Positions 58,691 to 64,000 of a stretch of DNA of 64,000 bases are shown one piece after another. The stretch spans positions 186,001 through 250,000 of the forward strand of contig NZ_QUCM01000004.1 in the NCBI RefSeq assembly GCF_003473545.1, in the 5' to 3' direction. The notes beneath the pieces are model-generated. The model was not told the DNA's origin. It saw nothing but the letters and a program-made list of their open reading frames with translations, and did no database searches. Source of the stretch: Clostridium sp. AM22-11AC. Its GTDB lineage: Bacteria > Bacillota > Clostridia > Lachnospirales > Lachnospiraceae. The translations under genes and the position numbers were made by a program. The first letter of the stretch is position 1; each line of letters opens with the position of its first letter.

Positions 58691-59267
58691 TCTTTCCCCA
58701 ATTTTTGATAGTTGAGTGAATGGGATGTTTCCCTCCCACGGCTCTCTCCGGTGTTGTAGGTGTCGATGGTTTCCTTACCCAGCACGGCGGCCAGCTCCTT
58801 GAGAGTGGTCGGCTCCTTACCGCCCAGAAAGATGGAAGTATCCATGTTTCCGATAATGGTATCTGCGTTATCCTTATAAATCGCCTTGAGCTGACTCTGC
58901 GCCTGCAACACCAGACAGGCGGAGATCTCACGGCTTCGGATGGTGGCCACCAGCTTTTCCAACTTGGGTATCTGGCCAATGTTGGCGCACTCGTCAATGA
59001 GACAGCGCACATGGACCGGGAGCCTGCCGCCATACACATCGTCGGCTTTTTCACAGAGTAGGTTGAAAAGCTGGGTATAACACATAGATATAAGGAAATT
59101 AAAACTGTCATCAGTGTCACTCATGATGAGGAACAGGGCAGTTTTCCTATCTCCCAGAGTGTCCAGCTCCAGCTCATCATAAGCCGTGACCTCACGCAGC
59201 TCTGCAATGTCGAACACGGCAAGACGCGCACCACAGGAAATCAGGATCGACTTGGCTGTTTTTCCAG
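58691..59267 (-). pseudogene. virD4/traG-like coupling protein gene, middle fragment
   Basis: The frame runs GKTAKSILISCGARLAVFDI, then AELREVTAYDELELDTLGDR, LIDECANIGQIPKLEKLVAT (Walker B-type acidic pair) and SLNYQKLGK. It is cut on the right by element 4 before GKTAK and on the left by element 3. The stop at 58642 and the residues DMPYLFVKSSVALNLS after the junction belong to element 3. The Walker A part should lie beyond the window. Confidence 0.9.
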
Positions 59268-59310
59268 AGACGAAAAGTCAAGGACTTTTTCATCAAATTC
59301 AAAAAGAAGT

Positions 59311-59469
59311 CACATTTTGCGGACTTCCTCACGAAGCATACGCTTGATTTTGTCCTCCATCGTCTCTTTGGCGGTCTCGCTGAAATGGACACGGACGATA
59401 TAGGTGGTCTTGCCAATCTGCTTTCTGACAGTCGGGCAAGTGGCGGTGTTGGTTGCGGTATTGTTCATT
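59311..59469 (-). CDS. tnpW: TnpW-type small transposon protein, element 4
   Basis: A 52-residue frame starts MNNTATNTATCPTVRKQIGK behind AGGAGGATTTTGA and continues TTYIVRVHFSETAKETMEDK. The IGKTTYIVRVHFSETAKET block is typical of TnpW. Only 44 bases separate its stop from the broken virD4 gene, so no recombinase follows. Confidence 0.8.
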
Positions 59470-59538
59470 CAAAATCCTCCTGTAAATGAAAAATGCCCGG
59501 TGACTGTTCATCATCGGACGGTGTCGGTATGAGGGAAC

Positions 59539-59598
59539 AAGGCAAGGCGGCAACATTAAGGTATCTATAAAAACCTTGCCGTCTTTGCCACGCTTGCC
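59539..59598. repeat. GGCAAG repeats between TnpW and the primase-helicase gene, origin-like
   Basis: GGCAAGGCGGCAAC (59541-59554) is followed by an AT-rich 20 bases and by CCTTGCC, TTTGCC and CTTGCC (59574-59598) in inverted orientation. It occupies the place of the iteron origins of elements 1 and 3 but is much smaller. Confidence 0.45.
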
Positions 59599-59610
59599 GT
59601 GTTCCTGCTG

Positions 59611-61482
59611 TCAGTCTCGGAGATAGCAGACCCATGCTGTGCCGTCTTTCTCGGTCACAAGCTTGTCCCCGATACGGCTCTTTGCCGTTCTCATGGTGCG
59701 TGAGGAAATCCCACGCTCATTGACTGCCTTTTCCAGCTCTGCGCTCGGCATACGCTTTCCGTCTGCAAGCAGTTCCAGAATGAGCATTTGCGCCTGTGCG
59801 GTCTTGCTCTCGGTCTTTGCGGTGTCTGTCCCGGCAAGAAGCTCGTCAGCGGTAATGTCATAAGCCCCTATCCACTCAAAGCCTTTCTCGTCTCCCAGAG
59901 AAAAGGCAAGGGACTGTCCGGGCGGCGCAAGGGAACTTTTCTCATGGATAAGCACCCTCGTTGTGGGGCTGTCCTTCAGCTTGCCGATAAAAAGCAGGCT
60001 GCGGACTGCCGCCGTAATGTCGATAGACCCCAATCCCCGGTAGGTGCTTTGCGTTCCTGCGGCTTTATTAAGGTGTCCAATCAGCACGATAGCGCACCCG
60101 GTAGCCTGTGCAATGTCTCCCAGACTGCGGAAGATGGGACGGACTTCATTTGCCCGGTTCATGTCCACATCTGCGCCCAGAAACGCCTGTACCGGGTCAA
60201 TGATAACAAGCCTTGCGTTGTTTTCCCGGATTGCCCTTGCTATGCGTTCATCGGCAAGGGTCAGCGGCGTGTCTCTATCGTCAATGACAAGCACTCGTTC
60301 AAGGTCTGCGTCTGCTTCTATCAGTCGGGGCTTGACGGTATCACCCAGACCGTCCTCGGCGGTCTGATAGATGATATTGAAAGGTTCAAGTGTCTCCATA
60401 CCGGGCAAAGGCTTTCGATTGGTGCAAGCCGCCGCAAGGCGCATGGCAAAGTAGGTCTTGCCCTCGCCGGGATTGCCCTGGATAATTGTCAGCTTTCCAA
60501 ATGGGATATAGGGAAACCATAGCCATTCCACGCTCGTCAGCTCCACATCAGCCATACGGAGCATTGGGACAGGCTGGGCGGTTGGCAGCTCTCGCAGCGT
60601 GATTGTCTCGGCTATGAATTTGCGGCTCGGAATATCCCCTTGCTGGCGGAGAACATCGTTCCAGTCTTTCCTTGCCGGGACAAGGCGAATGACGGCTATC
60701 TCGCAGGGAATGGACTGTGCCAGTCGGGTACAAGCTTCATTTCCTGCGGTGTCGCTGTCAAGGCAGAGGAACACTTTTTGGGTGTCCTTGCGCTCAGAAA
60801 GAAAACGGTCAAGGGCTTTTCCCGAAACGCCGCCCAGGGCAAGATAGCTCCTTGTCTGCCAGTCCTGCGGATAAAGGCAGATGAACGATAACAGGTCAAT
60901 CGGCGCTTCAAAGACAAAGAGCTGATTGCCATTACCCTCGTGTCGGAACGGATAGGATTTGTCAGACCCGGCAATGTCCTGTCTGAATGGGTCTGCCGTT
61001 CCTCGCACATGGGCGTATCTCGGCGTACCGCTTCGGTCTCTGCCGACAAACACAACATTGTGCCGCTTTGCGTCCTCGTAAATATCCCCGGAAAGAAGAA
61101 AAGCCTCAACCAGTTTCGGGTTGAGACCTCGGCTTTCGCAAAGATATTGAATTGCTCTGTCGGCTGTTCGGTTGTGCAAGGGCAAGTGGAACGCTGTGGG
61201 CGGTGCTGTGGTGGCTTCGGTCTGTCCTTCGCCGCTTTCGCCGGTCAGGAGCTGGACGGCTTCGGGAAAGGACTTGCCGTAAAACTCCATGACAAAATCA
61301 ATGGGATAGCCGCCCTTGCTCTGGCTGTGGCGAAACCATTTGTTTCCCCGGACGGTCAGGCTGTCATGTTCTTTCCAGCGGTATTCTCGTCCGCTTTTGA
61401 TAAGCGTCTCTCCCTGTGTACGGAGAAAATCTTCCAGACTGACGGCGTTCGCCCGGTCAATCTGTGCTTGGGTGTAATTCAT
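59611..61482 (-). CDS. Toprim/RepA-type primase-helicase, element 4
   Basis: The 623-residue protein has an N-terminal DUF3991-like zinc-less finger domain (WFRHSQSKGGYPIDFVMEFY near 48-67), a Toprim domain (QLFVFEAPIDLLSF and VFLCLDSDTAGNEA near 190-255), and a hexameric RepA-like ATPase with LTIIQGNPGEGKTYFAMRLA (Walker A near 335-352) and RLVIIDPVQAFLGADVD. A C-terminal winged helix follows. It combines primase-like and helicase functions for element replication. It overlaps the relaxase stop as ATGA. Confidence 0.92.
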   Translation of the reverse strand: MNYTQAQIDRANAVSLEDFLRTQGETLIKSGREYRWKEHDSLTVRGNKWFRHSQSKGGYPIDFVMEFYGKSFPEAVQLLTGESGEGQTEATTAPPTAFHLPLHNRTADRAIQYLCESRGLNPKLVEAFLLSGDIYEDAKRHNVVFVGRDRSGTPRYAHVRGTADPFRQDIAGSDKSYPFRHEGNGNQLFVFEAPIDLLSFICLYPQDWQTRSYLALGGVSGKALDRFLSERKDTQKVFLCLDSDTAGNEACTRLAQSIPCEIAVIRLVPARKDWNDVLRQQGDIPSRKFIAETITLRELPTAQPVPMLRMADVELTSVEWLWFPYIPFGKLTIIQGNPGEGKTYFAMRLAAACTNRKPLPGMETLEPFNIIYQTAEDGLGDTVKPRLIEADADLERVLVIDDRDTPLTLADERIARAIRENNARLVIIDPVQAFLGADVDMNRANEVRPIFRSLGDIAQATGCAIVLIGHLNKAAGTQSTYRGLGSIDITAAVRSLLFIGKLKDSPTTRVLIHEKSSLAPPGQSLAFSLGDEKGFEWIGAYDITADELLAGTDTAKTESKTAQAQMLILELLADGKRMPSAELEKAVNERGISSRTMRTAKSRIGDKLVTEKDGTAWVCYLRD

Positions 61483-62975
61483 CGGGATAGTTCCTCCTTT
61501 TTGTGTTGTGTTTGGGGTCGATTTTGGAGCATTTGTTCCTCTGTGCGCTCGTTAAATCGGGCGGCAGTATCTACGCATGACTTGACCTTCCAAAGGCGGT
61601 GTAAATCGTCTCTGACAGCCTTAAACTCGCCATAGGTGGTTTCGTGCGCCTGTTCCAGCTCGTCATACTCGTCGGACAGCTTTTTCATATCCACCTTGCC
61701 ATCTGGGAACTCCCCGGTCAGCTTTCGTCTGGCGGCGTAGAACTGTTTCAGTTCCGCTTCATGCTCTGCCTTGTACTTGGCTCTGGGCTTCTCAAACTTG
61801 ATTTTCTGCAAGCCGTCATAGACAGGCTTCAAGCTCTGGAAAGCAGCGGAGCTGTCATAGAGCTGCTTAATTGCTTTCATTCGGGCAGTCTGTTCGTCCA
61901 GCGTTTTCTTCAAGCTCTCTGTGGCAGCACTGTGTTCGCTGACACGGCTTTCCAAATCTTCAAGGGAGTAAATGCCGTTTGCCCGGAGATAATTGAAAGT
62001 CTCATTCATCTCCTTTAGGTTGCTGATTTTACCTTTCTGGGAATACGCCCCGGCTTTGCGCTGGGTGTAATAGGCGTTCAGCAGAGAAACAAGGTCGGGT
62101 GCCTGCGGCTTGGCAAGCTCCGCTTTTGCTTCGGCAATCCAATCGAACAGGAGAGCGATTTTCTTCTTGATGTCTCGGATAACGGCATTGGTTGCCTTGA
62201 TCCAGCGATTGAACTCGCCCTTTTCGGTGCGTATGCCTTTCTTCTCCATCGCCCGGACGGTTGCGCCCTCATGGACGGTGGGAAGAAGCTCTACGCCCTG
62301 ACGCTCATAGCTCCGGTGGTCGATACGAACATCAATACCTTTTTCCGCAAACTTGGCATTGCATAGCTCCGCCCATGTCTGCCGCCAATGTTCCAGCGTT
62401 TTGGGACTGCCCCAGTCGGTAGTGGGAACTGCGTTGAACACAAACTTTCCGTCTGCGTCTCGGATACGGTTGCCGTCCTCGTCCAGCTCATACACCCGGC
62501 GTTGCTTTAGTCCCCATTTGCCGTTCTGCTCGATGGGGCGGATGGGGCAAAGCACATGAAAATGCGGGTTTGGTATGCCGCCGTCCTCCCGGTCTGGCTG
62601 GTGTACGGCGAAGTCAACCACCATGCCCCGGCTTACAAAGTTCTCCAATAAAAATTGCCTTGCAAGAGCGATGTTTTCCTCAAGGGAAAATTCATTCTGC
62701 AAGGCAATGTCAAAGCTGTATGCAAGCTGGGCGTTCTTTCCACGCTCGGCTTTTTCCACGGCGTTCCATAGGGTCTGGCGGTCTGCGTATTCGGGCGGTG
62801 CATGGGACGGCAGAAGAATGTCAGAGCAGATCACGCCGCCCTTTCTGGTGTAGTCGCTGTGTTCGCCGTAATACTCGCTATACAGCTTTTCGCCGGAACG
62901 ATAGGCGGCAGAAGCGATAGCGGACTGTCCTGCGCTTCGCTTAGTCTGTGTGACACTCAGATGAAATAGCGCCAT
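61479..62975 (-). CDS. MobA/MobL-family relaxase, element 4
   Basis: The 498-residue protein starts MALFHLSVTQTKRSAGQSAI, with SAIASAAYRSGEKLYSEYYG and the metal motif NPHFHVLCPIRPI near 137-149. It is of the same family as the element 1 relaxase but with a different N-terminus. The helical tail is Lys-rich. The DUF3847 gene overlaps its start by 35 bases. Confidence 0.92.
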   Translation of the reverse strand: MALFHLSVTQTKRSAGQSAIASAAYRSGEKLYSEYYGEHSDYTRKGGVICSDILLPSHAPPEYADRQTLWNAVEKAERGKNAQLAYSFDIALQNEFSLEENIALARQFLLENFVSRGMVVDFAVHQPDREDGGIPNPHFHVLCPIRPIEQNGKWGLKQRRVYELDEDGNRIRDADGKFVFNAVPTTDWGSPKTLEHWRQTWAELCNAKFAEKGIDVRIDHRSYERQGVELLPTVHEGATVRAMEKKGIRTEKGEFNRWIKATNAVIRDIKKKIALLFDWIAEAKAELAKPQAPDLVSLLNAYYTQRKAGAYSQKGKISNLKEMNETFNYLRANGIYSLEDLESRVSEHSAATESLKKTLDEQTARMKAIKQLYDSSAAFQSLKPVYDGLQKIKFEKPRAKYKAEHEAELKQFYAARRKLTGEFPDGKVDMKKLSDEYDELEQAHETTYGEFKAVRDDLHRLWKVKSCVDTAARFNERTEEQMLQNRPQTQHKKEELSR

Positions 62976-63300
62976 TGGCTTTCAACTCCTTTTCTCTGTT
63001 TGCTTGCTTGATGTGGGTAATCGCCATGTGACGGACGGCTCGCTGGACTTCGGACAGAGAAAAGATGTGTTCCATCAGCTCGGTCATTTCGGTGCGTGTG
63101 AGATTTTTGACCTCCGGGGCAAGGCTCTCAATCGTGCCGCCCAGATTGCAAAGGCGGTGGGTACGTTTCTGCCTTTCGCCTTTCTCCAGATATTTCTTTC
63201 TGTTCTCCAAACGCTCCAGTTTGTGCTGTTCCTGTGCAAGCCGCTTTTCCACTTGCTCTTTTTCAGCTCGAAGCTGTTCAAGGCTTTTCTGTTTTGCCAT
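62941..63300 (-). CDS. DUF3847-family protein, element 4
   Basis: The 119-residue product starts MAKQKSLEQLRAEKEQVEKR behind GGAGGTCAACCAAA. A coiled coil leads to the KRTHRLCNLGGTIESLAPEV block of DUF3847. Its overlap with the MobA/MobL relaxase suggests a relaxosome role, as for 34754-35050. Confidence 0.87.
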   Translation of the reverse strand: MAKQKSLEQLRAEKEQVEKRLAQEQHKLERLENRKKYLEKGERQKRTHRLCNLGGTIESLAPEVKNLTRTEMTELMEHIFSLSEVQRAVRHMAITHIKQANREKELKANGAISSECHTD

Positions 63301-63416
63301 TTTGGTTGACCTCCTTTTTTGAAAATGGGTATAAAAAAGACCGCCAACTTTTCGCACATTGCGACCAGTCAACGGTCTATTTTTCGGTATTCGGTTGTTG
63401 TATTCAGTTAGATAAT

Positions 63417-63584
63417 TTATTTGCTATCCTTACCGAAAAAACCAATCGTAGCCATAACAAAACCCACGATAATTAAAAGAAACGACACCCACAGTGTTCC
63501 TACATATATCACCTTTAATCCTGCAAGTATCATTATAGCAATACCCAATAGCATTAAACTGTTTCCAAACATAATCTTTTTCAT
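63417..63584 (-). CDS. Small two-segment membrane protein, element 4
   Basis: The 55-residue product starts MKKIMFGNSLMLLGIAIMIL behind GGAGCGTGAGCGT; longer in-frame starts lack sites. Two membrane segments (about 8-25 and 31-49) end in a short GKDSK tail. No family is recognised; AT-rich codon use suggests cargo. Confidence 0.65.
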   Translation of the reverse strand: MKKIMFGNSLMLLGIAIMILAGLKVIYVGTLWVSFLLIIVGFVMATIGFFGKDSK

Positions 63585-63715
63585 ACGCTCACGCTCCTTT
63601 GTTAAATTATCGTTTACTATTTTCAAACTTGCTGGCGGCGAACGGTTTGTCAAAACCGTTTGCGGACGGCAAGTCCACATCAGTTGTTGTGTTCAGTTCG
63701 GTAAATTGAAGTTGG

Positions 63716-64000
63716 TCAAAGTTGTTGGCGAAGATATTCCACAACATTTCCATTCGCATCATAGAAACAGATGTTTCCTACATTTAGGGGCAGGACAATG
63801 GCGAAAGGCTTGCCACTATCAATATCAATCACCTGAATGCCGTTGCCATCATCTACTTCAAGTCGAACAATATTTTGGGTATTCATTGAGATAAATGCCC
63901 TTTCGTTATTTCCCTCAACAACAAACTCTGCAATGTAATCATCAACCTCAACTATATCTCCACCACCACGGAAGAAATATCCAAAAGACAAGCCAGGGCG
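63716..64000 (-). CDS. Small beta-rich protein, element 4, 5' end outside window
   Basis: The frame enters from the right edge as RPGLSFGYFFRGGGDIVEVD and ends VEYLRQQL at 63716. Valine- and Asp-rich strands (DDYIAEFVVEG, IQVIDIDSGKPFAIVLP) suggest a small beta protein. The start is not visible; a TTG at 63991 could serve but is unlikely. No family is recognised. Confidence 0.6.
   Translation of the reverse strand, partial: RPGLSFGYFFRGGGDIVEVDDYIAEFVVEGNNERAFISMNTQNIVRLEVDDGNGIQVIDIDSGKPFAIVLPLNVGNICFYDANGNVVEYLRQQL

Larger units (their letters stand above)
59268..64000. mobile_element. Element 4: mobilizable element in virD4, right part outside window
   Basis: From the virD4 break at about 59267 all genes are foreign: TnpW-type gene, primase-helicase, MobA/MobL relaxase, DUF3847 and two small genes. 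No recombinase lies between the junction and TnpW, where elements 1-3 have theirs. The exact left end is uncertain by a few bases and the right end is not seen. Confidence 0.75.

Noticed and set aside
1-64000. rRNA, tRNA or CRISPR arrays
   Set aside because: None recognised on reading both strands; the window is mobile-element DNA throughout.

Overview
The window comes from a low-to-mid GC Firmicute, most likely a gut Clostridia (Lachnospiraceae/Oscillospiraceae type). This is judged from strong AGGAGG ribosome sites, dense ATGA-coupled operons and the gene families present. I see no rRNA, tRNA, CRISPR or obvious chromosomal housekeeping gene. Nearly everything is mobile DNA.

The backbone is one conjugative element of the Tn1549/CD1112 kind, transcribed on the minus strand. 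In transcription order (right to left) it reads: virD4-like coupling protein, Maff2, VirB6-like channel protein, MT-A70 adenine methylase, PrgI, VirB4 ATPase, a small protein, CHAP cell-wall hydrolase, DUF4315, DUF4366, a membrane-anchored protein, topoisomerase III, a small protein, CHC2-ArdC fusion, TTRAP, a 2929-residue methylase-helicase with a tnpV gene nested in another frame, DUF3849, MobC, CD1845-like membrane protein, an AbiE toxin-antitoxin operon as cargo, and a relaxase cut by the window edge.

The backbone is broken by at least four smaller mobilizable elements. Elements 1 (about 27784-39303) and 2 (about 39304-47163) sit side by side and split the small Maff2 gene in two; joining 47294-47164 to 27783-27696 restores a complete Maff2 frame. 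Element 3 (about 47757-58690) splits the virD4 gene at its Lys-Leu-Gly-Lys-Glu-Leu region, and AAAGA is present at both junctions. Element 4 (about 59268 to beyond the window) splits the same virD4 gene again, just before its Gly-Lys-Thr-Ala-Lys segment.

Elements 1-3 each carry a large serine recombinase preceded by a TnpW-type small gene. Element 4 has the TnpW gene but no recombinase at this end. Elements 1 and 3 are sisters: recombinase, TnpW, an iteron/AT-rich origin-like segment, VapE helicase, CHC2 primase finger with a conserved 89-base overlap, terminator, relaxase, a plus-strand XRE regulator with a similar promoter/operator, and TnpV at the far end. Their relaxases belong to different families (MobA/MobL versus Mob_Pre/MobV). 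Element 2 instead has a RepA/DnaC replication pair with four exact-length 23-bp iterons inside repA, plus a MobP-type relaxase with MobC. Element 4 has a Toprim/RepA-type primase-helicase and a MobA/MobL relaxase.

Cargo is modest: small lipoproteins, a CPCC protein, an eight-plus-segment membrane protein, a broken secreted Cys-rich protein, and on element 3 a small membrane protein plus a secreted protein. That last pair lies behind what looks like a complete ribosome-controlled transcription attenuator (promoter, 25-codon leader peptide, mutually exclusive hairpins, terminator). Taken together, this is a conjugative element whose transfer genes host several mobilizable parasites that presumably depend on such an element for transfer.
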